A DNA stretch of 64,000 nucleotides from Promethearchaeota archaeon (GTDB lineage: Archaea; Asgardarchaeota; Lokiarchaeia; Sigyniarchaeales; SOKP01): assembly GCA_016839915.1 (NCBI GenBank), contig JAEOTH010000171.1, positions 1-64,000 of the forward strand, written 5' to 3'. How positions within the stretch are numbered: position 1 is the stretch's first letter; the number at the start of each line of letters is the position of its first letter. A program made the translations under genes and the position numbers. The notes under the pieces were generated by a model. It worked only from the letters and a program-made list of their open reading frames with translations, was not told the origin of the DNA and ran no database searches. Positions 18,329 through 27,179 of this stretch are shown piece after piece.

Positions 18329-19519
18329 ATGTTTAAAATTTGTGATTTACACATCCACAGTAAATTTTCAGGAGGTGCAAGTAAAAATATTGATATTTTT
18401 AAAATTGCGTCTAATTCTGATATAAAAGGGATTCAACTAGTTGGAACGGGTGATTGCCTTCACCCATTATGGTTGACTGAATTAAGAACTAAATTAATTG
18501 AATACTCAGATGGAATTTTTTATATTCCAGAAGTGTTAAATGTTAATTTTGTATTACAAACAGAAATTGAAGCGATTTGGAAACATAATTCACATGTTAA
18601 AAAGATACATTTTGTCCTGCTTTTTCCAAATTTTGACAAATTAGAGGAATCTATTGATTTTTTATCAAAATTTGGTAATTTAGCAAAGGAAGGAAGGCCT
18701 AAGATCTATAAATCTGCAGAGAATCTTATTTTTGGGTTGAAATCAATTGATGAGAATATTGAGATAATTCCCGCTCATATATTTACTCCTTATTTTGGCC
18801 TATTTGGCGATACACCTCATTTCAATACTATGAAAGAAGCTTTGGGTTATGGAATGAATTATATTAATTGTATTGAAACAGGATTAAGTGCAGATCCGTT
18901 AATGGTAAGGAGTATTTCAGAATTAAATAAAGTGTCTATTATATCTAATTCTGACTGTCATTCTACAAGTTTTCATAGATTAGGAAGAGAAGCTACACTG
19001 ATTAAGCTTAATAAATTAAATTACCATAATCTTGTAGATTCGATTAAAAGAAGCAAGATTGTTAAGACTTACGAGTTTAAACCATCACAGGGGAAATATT
19101 ATTATGATGGCCACAGGCCGGGAAGACATTTAGATAATAAAGATTATTATTGTAGCCCAAAACTTAATATTGAGATTTGTCCATATTGCAAAAAAAAATT
19201 AACTAAGGGAGTATTAGCTCGAGTTCAAGATTTGAGCGATCAAATAAATCCATTCAAATTAAATTTTCAATATGTTGTCCCAATTTTGCACCTAATTTCA
19301 ATTGTATTAGGTGGTTCTGAATATGATAAAAGAAACTTATCAATATACCTAAATTTAATTGAAAATAATGATAGTGAATTTGCTATATGGGAAGGGAAAA
19401 GTAATTTTGAAAGCATCCCTGAAAATTTAGCTGATGCTATTCGAAAAATTAGAAATGGAAAATTCTGGTTTATACCTGGTCATGATGCTCTTTATGGAAA
19501 ATTACAATTTGAAAATTAG
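18329..19519 (+). CDS. PHP-domain nuclease, endonuclease Q (EndoQ) family
   Basis: 396 residues. PHP metal-site motifs: DLHIHSKFS at the start (Asp6, His8, His10), a PAHIFTPYFGLFG segment near 152-165 and SNSDCHS near 208-214. A zinc-binding segment near 250-295 contains YDGHRPG, a Cys near 272 and CPYCKKKLTKGVLARV, as in the archaeal/bacterial family that includes Thermococcus EndoQ. That enzyme nicks DNA 5' to deaminated bases (uracil, hypoxanthine) and abasic sites. The C-terminal part matches in length. A role in repair of deaminated DNA is inferred from family. The gene is convergent with the SWIM-like gene, 8 bp apart, and stands alone on its strand. Confidence 0.85.
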   Translation: MFKICDLHIHSKFSGGASKNIDIFKIASNSDIKGIQLVGTGDCLHPLWLTELRTKLIEYSDGIFYIPEVLNVNFVLQTEIEAIWKHNSHVKKIHFVLLFPNFDKLEESIDFLSKFGNLAKEGRPKIYKSAENLIFGLKSIDENIEIIPAHIFTPYFGLFGDTPHFNTMKEALGYGMNYINCIETGLSADPLMVRSISELNKVSIISNSDCHSTSFHRLGREATLIKLNKLNYHNLVDSIKRSKIVKTYEFKPSQGKYYYDGHRPGRHLDNKDYYCSPKLNIEICPYCKKKLTKGVLARVQDLSDQINPFKLNFQYVVPILHLISIVLGGSEYDKRNLSIYLNLIENNDSEFAIWEGKSNFESIPENLADAIRKIRNGKFWFIPGHDALYGKLQFEN

Positions 19520-19527
19520 AACAGTAG

Positions 19528-21882
19528 TTAATTTTTAGAGTCAACAATCTTTATTTTCAAATTTAATTTGGTACTAAAATCCCGAAATTTCTTAAATTTA
19601 TCAGGTTTAAGATTTAATTTATCCTTATATTGAAGAACTTTAAAGAACTTTGTACCATAATATGTCTTATAAATTCCAGACATATCATAAAAAACTTTAC
19701 CTTTATCATGCAATCTAATTATTTGAGAAGATTCAAACTCACTTTTTCGAATTTCAAGAATTTTGTTAGAATATTTAACAAAGGGGGTATGCTGTATTTT
19801 CTTCAAATCAAATATTATTGTACTTCCAAGTCTACGTGTATTTAATAGGTCTCTAATAATCGAATGGATTTCATTTAACAATCTTGATTTAAATTCCAAA
19901 ATGCTAATATTGGGATAAAGACATCTTTTTAATATTTCATTATAGGGTAAATCTAATCCAGCTAATTCACTATTTAAATTTAATAATGTTAAAATTTGGT
20001 TCGTATTAAGATCAATATCTTTTTTCAATTCTTCAAAAATGTGTTCTCTTTCTTTAAAAATATAATCTAATAAAAATTTATCAAATTCTTTAATAAAGAC
20101 ATTATAATTAGGTACAAATAGCATATTTGGATTATTAACCACAATTTCATTAGCTTGAAAGGGATTTATCTCTTTATTCAATACTGCTCGTATAAGTGAT
20201 AAAGGATAATATCCTTCAATAAATTCCATACCTTTAGAAATACTCTTAATAGCATCTTTAAATGAGCATTTTGTAATTACATTTATAGTTTTAGTGATAT
20301 TACTTTCGATTTTAATAGGTGTTTTTTTACAGTAACAAAGATCAAATGGTTTTAAATCATGAAATAATGGATTATTATAATTGGGAATAATTATTTGAGA
20401 ACCATAAGCATTAACGAGACTCCCTTGGATTGGGTTACTTGCTAGATCCCATTCGATGACCATTACATCAGCTGAATCTTTATGAGCAATATCATAACTA
20501 TATTCTATTTTTTCACTTAGTAATGATAAACCATCAATAGATTTTATTTCATGGTCATTTACTTCTCCCCAGAATTGTTGCCTATAATAATATACATCTT
20601 GAAAACTACTAAGATCATCTATAAATAATTCTTTCATTATAAAATAATTGATCCCTATTTCAGAAGACTTAATAGTTTGATCATTTAACCCGAAAAAGCC
20701 AATACGGGAGACTATATAATGGTATACGGGATTTTTTAAATTACTATCCTCATGTTTCACTATATATGTGTTTCTTTTTTTCCTAAACTCCCCTTTAGCT
20801 CTGATAATATTATGTTTTTCTATTAACAGCTTTAAGAAAGCAAATTTTTTAAGATAGGCTTTTCTTTCTAGTTCCTTAATTTCAATTTTATACATCTTAT
20901 ATCTATCATAATATACTTCCTTTGGGATGTTTATAACTCGAAATTGCTTTTTCATTAACTTCAATTTATCAATTATACAAAAATTATTGATTTCAGAAAA
21001 AAAATAATCTACTAGTTTAGATTTTAGAGAATTTAAAGAGATTTCAGATATTAAATCCTTAAATAAAGGATTAATCTTAACTAATTCTACAAATTTCTTC
21101 TTTACTAAATATATAGAAAAATAATGATTATTAAAACTTGTACTATTTACCAAAGCTTTTAATTTATCAAAATAGGATGCTATAAATGAAATATCTTTAA
21201 AATCTAATATTTTATTAATAGATTCAATAATTTTAAGAAGATTGAAAAAAGAATATTCATGTATAATATTTAAAAACTTCTTGAATCCTTTTTCAATATA
21301 ACTGTTAAATTTAAGAAAATATTTTTCTAAATCAGTGTCATAACCATTTGCAATAAATTCGAAGAATTCAATAAATAAATTGTTATTAATTGCTGTATTA
21401 AGATAAGTTTCAATTATATTTTCAGTTTCAAATTGATTATAAATTGCTTTATTCATATAATTTAGCGCTTCTACACAATTATTACTATTAAAGCAACTAT
21501 TAGCTAATAATAGAAAGTTTTTACTTTTTTTTTGTGAACCTAAATCTTCAGAGGTTAAAAGATAACTCTTAAAATTTTCTAAAATCTTTTGAGCAAGATT
21601 ATTCTTAATTATGGACAACAGCTTTATTAAATGTACGCAGACCTTTTTGTTTTTTTCAGAATGAATTAGAAATGATGGACAATCGTGAAAAATTTCATTA
21701 TTCATTTCATCTATTATGAGATGAAATTCACGCTCATTATCTAAAATAAGACTTCTAATAAGTATTGGATCTTCTTCAACATTAATTAAATTGATTTTAT
21801 TGGTAAGAAATTTAAGAGATTTCTGATATAAATTTAAACCAAATTTATCAATTATAAGACTTGATATCGAATTTTCAACCAT
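19528..21882 (-). CDS. SWIM-type zinc-finger protein of the MoxR-VWA operon
   Basis: 784 residues. Residues about 50-90 read FHLIIDEMNNEIFHDC followed by CVHLIKLL, fitting the SWIM pattern (CxC...CxH) with the first cysteine replaced by His in HDC. The remaining 700 residues are mostly helical and Lys/Ile/Phe-rich without a motif I recognise; a beta-rich segment lies around 440-540 (SADVMVIEWDL, SQIIIPNYNNP). It starts 4 bp after the VWA gene stop, so the three genes form one operon. Enterobacterial yehL-yehP-yehQ (MoxR, VWA, SWIM) is a comparable trio from memory. Function unknown; the SWIM module may bind DNA or protein. Confidence 0.7.
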   Translation of the reverse strand: MVENSISSLIIDKFGLNLYQKSLKFLTNKINLINVEEDPILIRSLILDNEREFHLIIDEMNNEIFHDCPSFLIHSEKNKKVCVHLIKLLSIIKNNLAQKILENFKSYLLTSEDLGSQKKSKNFLLLANSCFNSNNCVEALNYMNKAIYNQFETENIIETYLNTAINNNLFIEFFEFIANGYDTDLEKYFLKFNSYIEKGFKKFLNIIHEYSFFNLLKIIESINKILDFKDISFIASYFDKLKALVNSTSFNNHYFSIYLVKKKFVELVKINPLFKDLISEISLNSLKSKLVDYFFSEINNFCIIDKLKLMKKQFRVINIPKEVYYDRYKMYKIEIKELERKAYLKKFAFLKLLIEKHNIIRAKGEFRKKRNTYIVKHEDSNLKNPVYHYIVSRIGFFGLNDQTIKSSEIGINYFIMKELFIDDLSSFQDVYYYRQQFWGEVNDHEIKSIDGLSLLSEKIEYSYDIAHKDSADVMVIEWDLASNPIQGSLVNAYGSQIIIPNYNNPLFHDLKPFDLCYCKKTPIKIESNITKTINVITKCSFKDAIKSISKGMEFIEGYYPLSLIRAVLNKEINPFQANEIVVNNPNMLFVPNYNVFIKEFDKFLLDYIFKEREHIFEELKKDIDLNTNQILTLLNLNSELAGLDLPYNEILKRCLYPNISILEFKSRLLNEIHSIIRDLLNTRRLGSTIIFDLKKIQHTPFVKYSNKILEIRKSEFESSQIIRLHDKGKVFYDMSGIYKTYYGTKFFKVLQYKDKLNLKPDKFKKFRDFSTKLNLKIKIVDSKN

Positions 21883-21886
21883 TTTT

Positions 21887-24376
21887 TTAGAATCTTGATT
21901 TTATTATCTCTGAAATTAATTTGGGAAATTCATTCCAATCTTTTATCGTAAGTAATTGCCCTCCTGCAACTTTTACCATTTTCTTAGCTTCTTTTAAATT
22001 AAAAGAAGTTTCAGGACAAACTAAGATGAAATCAACGCCTAAGGAACGCATTTTTCTAAATTCTGTAATAGCTTCCTTTAGATCAAAAATTTCAGCATCA
22101 GTAAATAAGACATTCAGTTTTTCCCGTGAGTTAGAATATTCTTTAAATTGTTTATTTGCCCACTCAATGGCACTTTGTATTCGTGTTCCCCCTCGGGCAG
22201 TAACAGAAAGAAGCTCATCTGCCAGTTTTTCTAAATCAATTTTTTCATCTAATCCTTTCAAAACATGGGTATTTGATTCAAAAAAAGCGATTCCAAGTTC
22301 ATCTTTACGCATCCCGTAGCATAACATCGTTACACAGATACTCATATAAGCAAGTTTATCCCCCGTCATACTACCTGAAATATCAAGTTCAAAGCAAGCG
22401 GTTCTTAGGCCTTTAGCAGTTTCAAAAACAAAAAAGTCATCATATTTTATATGATCTAATTTTTTACCTTTTTCTAATATGTTAAGTATAGTCTCCTCAA
22501 GATCAATATTTTCAAAATCATCCCCTATAGAATATGGTCTTACTATATTTATTGGTATTGGTCCTGTTGTAGAACTGCCTAAATGTGCTCTTGAATAATA
22601 AATACCTAATTCAATTAACATTTTTTTAGCAAGTTCTTGTACTTTTTGTTTAGTGGTTTCCTGTAAATTTTTTCGGTGAATAAACCATTGTTTAAGTAGA
22701 TTTTCTCCATTTCCAGCTGATAAACACGAAATCATTTTATTTTCACCTTCTTGACCTCCAATTTGTTGAGCACTTTTTAGAGCATCACTTAAATTAAAAT
22801 TTCCTAGAGCTCCTAATGCATCCCTATTATTTGAGGCTAAAGCGCTAGCAGTTAATTCTTTTATCCTCTCATAGTTTAATTGTTCTTGAATTTGATTCAT
22901 TAAATTACTTAATCTTTGAAAGTCTGCCTTATTTTTTTCAATTAATTTCTTTAACAACTGATATGTTGGTTCAATTAATTCAAAAATTTCATCTTCTGGC
23001 AATTGAAGTTTCTTTCCAATCTTCTCTATAAGTTCTGACTCAAGATTTAATCCAATTTTTCTTAAAAACTCAATTGCATTTCTTAGTTGGTAAGGTGTTT
23101 CACAAGATTCTAGAGTTAAAGAAGTAAGATTTGGTATATTCTGTGCCATTTTTTGGCTACAATGCATATTGGGAGAGCTATTAGCTAGCTGTTGTAATTG
23201 ATGAGTTAGTGTTTTAAAAGCTTCAAATTTTTTATTTTGGTTCATCGCTTCGTTAATGGCATTTTTAAGTGCTTGATTGAATAATGAGTTCCATGATTTG
23301 TTTGCAAATGCAGTTTTGGTTAAAGTTTCAAGTGAAAGACTCATTTGAGAATTTTTAGACTGTTGATCAAATTTATCTAATAAAGAACTCCTTAGATCAG
23401 TGCCAAAAAATTGGTCAAGTGAATTAGATAAATTGAAATTGTGTTCAAATGAAGAATGTTTCATGCTGTTGTTTAAAACTTTATCTGGATTAAAATTTGG
23501 AGTTTCTCCTAAATGTTTTGCCGACTGAAATAATTGATCTAAATTATCAATCTTATTGTGAAGTTCCGTTTTCAGATTTTCTAATCGTTTGTCAGAAATA
23601 GCGTTAGTTTCTTTTAAAAATTTCATAGATTGAAGCAAATCTTCTAAATTTCCTGTTTCTAACAACTTATTTAAATCATTTTCAATATCTTGATTATTAA
23701 GAGCTTTACTTGTAATTTTTTCCCATTCTCTTAAAGATTTATCTTGGATTAAATCATTTAAGCCTAAGTTAGTACCTGCTTTAAGATCTTTAGGATCTAG
23801 AGAATTAATTTTTTGAAGCATTCTTTTTTTTGCTTCTTCAAGTAATTTCTCAAATGAAGTTATTTGTTCTTTATATAACTCAGAATCATCATTAAAGAAA
23901 TTAAGTGCTGATTTAAAAGGTTCTTCCTGTCTCTTTTGATTTAATTCTTCTGTGAAGTTTTCCAATTGCCGAATCATATCTGTATCAAATGATTTTGATA
24001 ATTCAATTTCATCTATTAGATCTTGTAATTGATCTAATTCTGATTTAATTTCGGGATTTGTTAATTCTTCTTCAAAGTTATCAATTCCATTCTCCTTGAA
24101 AAATGATTTCATTAAGTCTTTCTTATAATTTGGGAAAAGAACATCAAAAGCAATGTCTTTCGCTAAATTTTGATTATCTGGGAATGAGGTAACAGTACTA
24201 ATTTCAATGAAATCATTAGGTGTAATTGATCCTTTACGATAATATCTTGAGATGATTAAATTTGGTATTGATAATACTTGCCGCGGAGATGGCATTTGGA
24301 TTATATCTGGATGATTTCTCATCCTTCTTATAAACTCTACTGCAAACTCACATGGGTTTTCAGGAAATATACCCAA
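21887..24376 (-). CDS. VWA-domain protein partnering a MoxR ATPase
   Basis: 829 residues. The first 600 residues are a long, charged, helical region with many Leu/Asn/Gln repeats. The C-terminal von Willebrand A domain has an intact MIDAS: DISGS beginning at Asp665, the Thr of GGTR, and the Asp of FTDAE. There is no signal peptide, so it is cytoplasmic. MoxR/VWA pairs generally act as chaperone-like machines that remodel or insert cofactors into a client; the VWA protein is usually the adaptor. It sits 4 bp after the MoxR gene and 4 bp before the SWIM gene. The client is not evident from the neighbourhood. Confidence 0.88.
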   Translation of the reverse strand: MGIFPENPCEFAVEFIRRMRNHPDIIQMPSPRQVLSIPNLIISRYYRKGSITPNDFIEISTVTSFPDNQNLAKDIAFDVLFPNYKKDLMKSFFKENGIDNFEEELTNPEIKSELDQLQDLIDEIELSKSFDTDMIRQLENFTEELNQKRQEEPFKSALNFFNDDSELYKEQITSFEKLLEEAKKRMLQKINSLDPKDLKAGTNLGLNDLIQDKSLREWEKITSKALNNQDIENDLNKLLETGNLEDLLQSMKFLKETNAISDKRLENLKTELHNKIDNLDQLFQSAKHLGETPNFNPDKVLNNSMKHSSFEHNFNLSNSLDQFFGTDLRSSLLDKFDQQSKNSQMSLSLETLTKTAFANKSWNSLFNQALKNAINEAMNQNKKFEAFKTLTHQLQQLANSSPNMHCSQKMAQNIPNLTSLTLESCETPYQLRNAIEFLRKIGLNLESELIEKIGKKLQLPEDEIFELIEPTYQLLKKLIEKNKADFQRLSNLMNQIQEQLNYERIKELTASALASNNRDALGALGNFNLSDALKSAQQIGGQEGENKMISCLSAGNGENLLKQWFIHRKNLQETTKQKVQELAKKMLIELGIYYSRAHLGSSTTGPIPINIVRPYSIGDDFENIDLEETILNILEKGKKLDHIKYDDFFVFETAKGLRTACFELDISGSMTGDKLAYMSICVTMLCYGMRKDELGIAFFESNTHVLKGLDEKIDLEKLADELLSVTARGGTRIQSAIEWANKQFKEYSNSREKLNVLFTDAEIFDLKEAITEFRKMRSLGVDFILVCPETSFNLKEAKKMVKVAGGQLLTIKDWNEFPKLISEIIKSRF

Positions 24377-24380
24377 TAAT

Positions 24381-25322
24381 TTACCCTCCTAAAGTCTTAT
24401 GAATAATATTTTCTATTACATTCTCAACTTTTACTCCAGGTTTTGGTTTTAAGCTTCCAAGTAGAACATGTCGAGCAATTTCAGAAAGATAAATATACAC
24501 AGATTCTTTTTCTTTGATTTTTTTTTCTTTCTCTACGATCCTTTTTCTTGCTAATAATTTTGCTATAGCAATTCCTGCTCTGATTGAGGCAGGAATTTCA
24601 ATGTCAATTTTATTCTGCCTCGTTTCTTTAATAATTGAATATATTAATTCTAATTCAGACTCTTCAATAATAAAATGTTCAGGTAAGTTAATCCTTATTA
24701 TATCTAATTCGGTGGATTTATCAGGATATGTCAATTTGATCCAAACTTTTATTCTATCTTTTAAAGCTTCAGATAAGCGATGAGTTCCTGATAATTCTTC
24801 AGGGTTCATTGCACATATAAAGAAAAAGTTATCATCTGCTTTAACACGCCCTAAATGGGGAATACCAATTGATGCTTCCTCTAAAGGTTCTAATAATGTA
24901 TTTTGAGAATATTCAGTAGCCCGATTAATTTCATTAGCTAAGAAAGTACCTCCTTCTAGCATAGCGTTTAATAATGGCCCGGGGTTAAAAGCTTCTAACA
25001 CAAAACCTTTCTTTAAGGTAATTGCGGGATCAAATGAGCCAACAAAATGAGAAGGTTTAATGCTTTCATCCATCGTAAGCCATTGAAAACTCTTATTTTT
25101 GTTTTCTTTTGCTCTCAAACTAGCAAAATATCGACATAAAATAGTCTTACCAACCCCTGGAGGCCCAACTAGAGCTGGAAATAATCCCGTAGATTCTGCA
25201 TCTCTTAATAGTTCTAATGCCTTACCATATTGACCTGAAAGGACAATGTCAATTTGTTCTTCAGAAATGTCTTTTATAACGTGTTGGTTAAATAACTCTT
25301 CGAATCTTTGTTTATTTATCAT
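24381..25322 (-). CDS. MoxR-type AAA+ ATPase
   Basis: 313 residues. Walker A is GPPGVGKT (53-60). The Walker B region is GGTFLANEINRA (124-135), in which the usual Asp is Asn130 while the catalytic Glu131 is kept. Sensor 1 is in FFICAMNPEE and the arginine region in LSEALKDRIKVWI. Length and motif order match the MoxR clade. It is the first gene of the MoxR-VWA-SWIM operon and should supply the ATP-driven remodelling step. A 7-bp inverted repeat lies about 100 bp upstream of its ATG. Confidence 0.92.
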   Translation of the reverse strand: MINKQRFEELFNQHVIKDISEEQIDIVLSGQYGKALELLRDAESTGLFPALVGPPGVGKTILCRYFASLRAKENKNKSFQWLTMDESIKPSHFVGSFDPAITLKKGFVLEAFNPGPLLNAMLEGGTFLANEINRATEYSQNTLLEPLEEASIGIPHLGRVKADDNFFFICAMNPEELSGTHRLSEALKDRIKVWIKLTYPDKSTELDIIRINLPEHFIIEESELELIYSIIKETRQNKIDIEIPASIRAGIAIAKLLARKRIVEKEKKIKEKESVYIYLSEIARHVLLGSLKPKPGVKVENVIENIIHKTLGG

Positions 25323-25417
25323 GTTTAAATCTCCAATGGATTATGAATAAATTAACGATTTTCTTACATGAATATTAAGTTTCTTTAAGTTATTAACTTT
25401 CTATTTAAACAAAAATG

Positions 25418-25437
25418 ATTTCTACAATGATAGAAAT
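25418..25437. promoter_or_regulatory. Inverted repeat upstream of the MoxR operon
   Basis: ATTTCTA (25418-25424) and TAGAAAT (25431-25437) are perfect reverse complements separated by the six bases CAATGA. It lies about 96-115 bp upstream of the MoxR start in an otherwise AT-rich 200-bp spacer, so it may be an operator. Only the symmetry is seen. Confidence 0.35.
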
Positions 25438-25496
25438 TTTGATTATAGATTTTTTAAAATTTTAATGCTATTCCTTCAGGATTATGTAAAATTTTG

Positions 25497-25586
25497 GTTC
25501 AACATATATTTTTGAAGGTATATTATTTTTTTTTAAATTGCAAATTGTTCAACATATATTTTTGAAGGTATATTATTTTTTTTTAA
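25497..25586. repeat. Exact 40-bp tandem duplication (period 50 bp)
   Basis: The bases 25497-25536 recur unchanged at 25547-25586, with a 10-bp spacer. The second copy is inside the 3' end of the roadblock-nuclease gene; the first lies just beyond its present stop. Because the period is not a multiple of three, the event changed the reading frame at the C-terminus. Read past the duplicated unit, the ancestral tail would run from the shared VE to PKFYIILKE and a stop, whereas the present tail is EQFAI. The copies are identical, so the duplication is recent. Confidence 0.9.
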
Positions 25587-26579
25587 TAGTTCTATGAAAC
25601 GAGTCTTATCTATTAATTCAATGCTTCTATTAAGGATTCTATTTTGTGGCAATCTCCAATATTTTTTTAATAATAATTTTATGGTTTTTTTTTCTGGAAA
25701 TCCTTTTAAAGACACAATGATTAAATGAAAAAGTGGGATGCTTTGAGTTTGTATCTCATGAAATTTCAATAAATAGGAAGCTATAATATTTGATTTGATT
25801 ATAAAGCATTTTATTTCATTTCTAGTTATTTTTTTTATTCTATTTTTACATTCTCCGAAGATATATAAGGGTCTATTGCTTTCTGTTTTTTCACCAAATA
25901 TATCAATCTCAATTGATTGAGTTTTAGAATTTTTTTGACAATCTTCATTTAGTAGTATACTAACTTCATCATTATTTATTTTCCAATTCTTTCCTGAATC
26001 TAATATACTATAATGATGTTCACGCCTAAAGATTTTTCGACTATCGGTTTCTAAAATCTGGCCTTTAACAGTATTAATTAAATTCTTTAATTGGTAATTT
26101 TTATCCTCTGTAGTTGCATAATTGAAGAAAATTTGGTTATTTTCCACAAATTCCCGTTCAATTTTTTTCAATTTTTCTTCTAAATTTTCAAATGTCTCAA
26201 ATGTGTGATGAGGAATATTTCGTATTTTTTCAACAAACCTGCGACAATCCATATTTATCAAGCCAATTCTAACATTTTTCGTTGTTTTAACAATGAGTAA
26301 CCTCTCATTATCAACACGGGATAGAATAAAATATCCCTCAGATCCTTTTAGATAAAAAGTCTCTATTTCACCTAAAAAAATCAAATCTATTAATTTCTGG
26401 TTTGAAAGATTCAAAATGGCTGAAAAAATTGATAAAGATTCAATTCTGTCTTCGAATTCACCTGGGTATGCTCCAGCTATTAAATTTCCATTTTTATCAA
26501 GGATTAATGCTATCTTAATTTCAGGAATTCCCCCTAAAATCTGTTTTAACAATATTTCATAAGAAATCATATTTTTCAC
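25533..26579 (-). CDS. Roadblock domain fused to a PD-(D/E)XK nuclease-like domain
   Basis: 348 residues. Residues 1-115 look like a roadblock/LC7 domain: a long first helix, then the strand pair KIALILDKNGNLIAG, helix, FYLKGSEGYFILSRV and NERLLIVKTT. After a helical linker, residues about 165-330 have the order of a restriction-like nuclease: an acidic strand QSIEIDIFGE (Asp226), then PLYIFGECKNR (Glu243, Lys245), followed by an amphipathic helix and a hydrophobic strand HLIIVSLKG. This is the D...ExK signature. Such a fusion would couple a small-GTPase-type regulatory module to a nuclease. Its C-terminus was altered by the 40-bp duplication. It lies beside a methylase cassette. Confidence 0.6.
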   Translation of the reverse strand: MKNMISYEILLKQILGGIPEIKIALILDKNGNLIAGAYPGEFEDRIESLSIFSAILNLSNQKLIDLIFLGEIETFYLKGSEGYFILSRVDNERLLIVKTTKNVRIGLINMDCRRFVEKIRNIPHHTFETFENLEEKLKKIEREFVENNQIFFNYATTEDKNYQLKNLINTVKGQILETDSRKIFRREHHYSILDSGKNWKINNDEVSILLNEDCQKNSKTQSIEIDIFGEKTESNRPLYIFGECKNRIKKITRNEIKCFIIKSNIIASYLLKFHEIQTQSIPLFHLIIVSLKGFPEKKTIKLLLKKYWRLPQNRILNRSIELIDKTRFIELLKKNNIPSKIYVEQFAI

Positions 26580-26637
26580 AATACAAACAATAAGTTAATA
26601 ATAACATAATTCTAATTTTTGTTTATTTTAAATGAAT

Positions 26638-26985
26638 TTAGTTATTTTCTGGTTTTAACATATAATACTTCTTATTCAGTATTCTCTCAGATTGGATATA
26701 TTGATTCTTCTCTAATTTGTATAAATAATTGCTTAAAGTATTATAAGAATTATACTTTCCTCTCTTTTCACACAAATTAAACATCTCTCTTTTAGTCAAT
26801 TTTTTCCCTCCTAATAATTGTGGTTTTAGAAAATCATTGAAAAACTTATTTGGGACAAAAGTCTTTAGCTTGGGATAAGATGAAATTTTCTTCTTCTTAG
26901 CTAATTCTAATAATATTTTGCTAATTCCTAGCGATATATTATCCAGTTTGTTTTTAATAAAGTTTAGATCGTTTTTGTCGGACAC
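26638..26985 (-). CDS. Small winged-helix-like protein, candidate controller of the methylase cassette
   Basis: 115 residues, basic (Lys-rich). The segment TKREMFNLCEKRGKYNSYNTLSNYLYKLEKNQYIQ reads as a helix-turn-helix with a following wing (RILNKKYYMLKP), typical of small transcription regulators. It is transcribed divergently from the adenine methylase across a 194-bp spacer that holds a perfect palindrome with a second half-copy. That arrangement resembles controller proteins of restriction-modification systems. No homologue is recognised, so the regulatory role is inferred from position and fold pattern. Confidence 0.6.
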   Translation of the reverse strand: MSDKNDLNFIKNKLDNISLGISKILLELAKKKKISSYPKLKTFVPNKFFNDFLKPQLLGGKKLTKREMFNLCEKRGKYNSYNTLSNYLYKLEKNQYIQSERILNKKYYMLKPENN

Positions 26986-27013
26986 ATTATTATAATAAAT
27001 ACAATAATTTAAA

Positions 27014-27029
27014 AAGTTACATGTAACTT
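27014..27029. promoter_or_regulatory. Perfect 16-bp palindrome, candidate operator
   Basis: AAGTTACATGTAACTT is its own reverse complement. A second partial copy (TATGTAACTTT, 27084-27094) lies about 70 bp closer to the methylase gene. Both are between the divergent small HTH gene and the dam-like gene. For the HTH gene the palindrome sits just upstream of an AT-rich TATA-like stretch, so autoregulation is plausible; for the methylase it lies about 100 bp upstream of the TATA box. Confidence 0.55.
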
Positions 27030-27131
27030 CTATTTATTAAAAAAATAACAAAAATGAGTATCAATTTGATGATTAGTTATTTATATGTAACTTTATTAAT
27101 AATACATAAAAAGGGTAATTTTAATATTTTT

Positions 27132-27179
27132 CTTTATATAAGATGAACAGATCTTGAATAAATTTTAGGAGGATTATAA
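27132..27179 (+). promoter_or_regulatory. TATA box and Shine-Dalgarno of the dam-like gene
   Basis: CTTTATATA at 27132-27140 is a good archaeal TATA box; transcription would be expected about 25 bp downstream near 27163. AGGAGG at 27168-27173 is a strong Shine-Dalgarno sequence six bases before a TTG, which decides the TTG start at 27180. The very short leader fits. Confidence 0.6.

Noticed and set aside
25497-25586. CRISPR array or insertion-site duplication
   Set aside because: Only two copies with a 10-bp spacer, extending into a coding sequence; no element or further repeats lie between or beside them.
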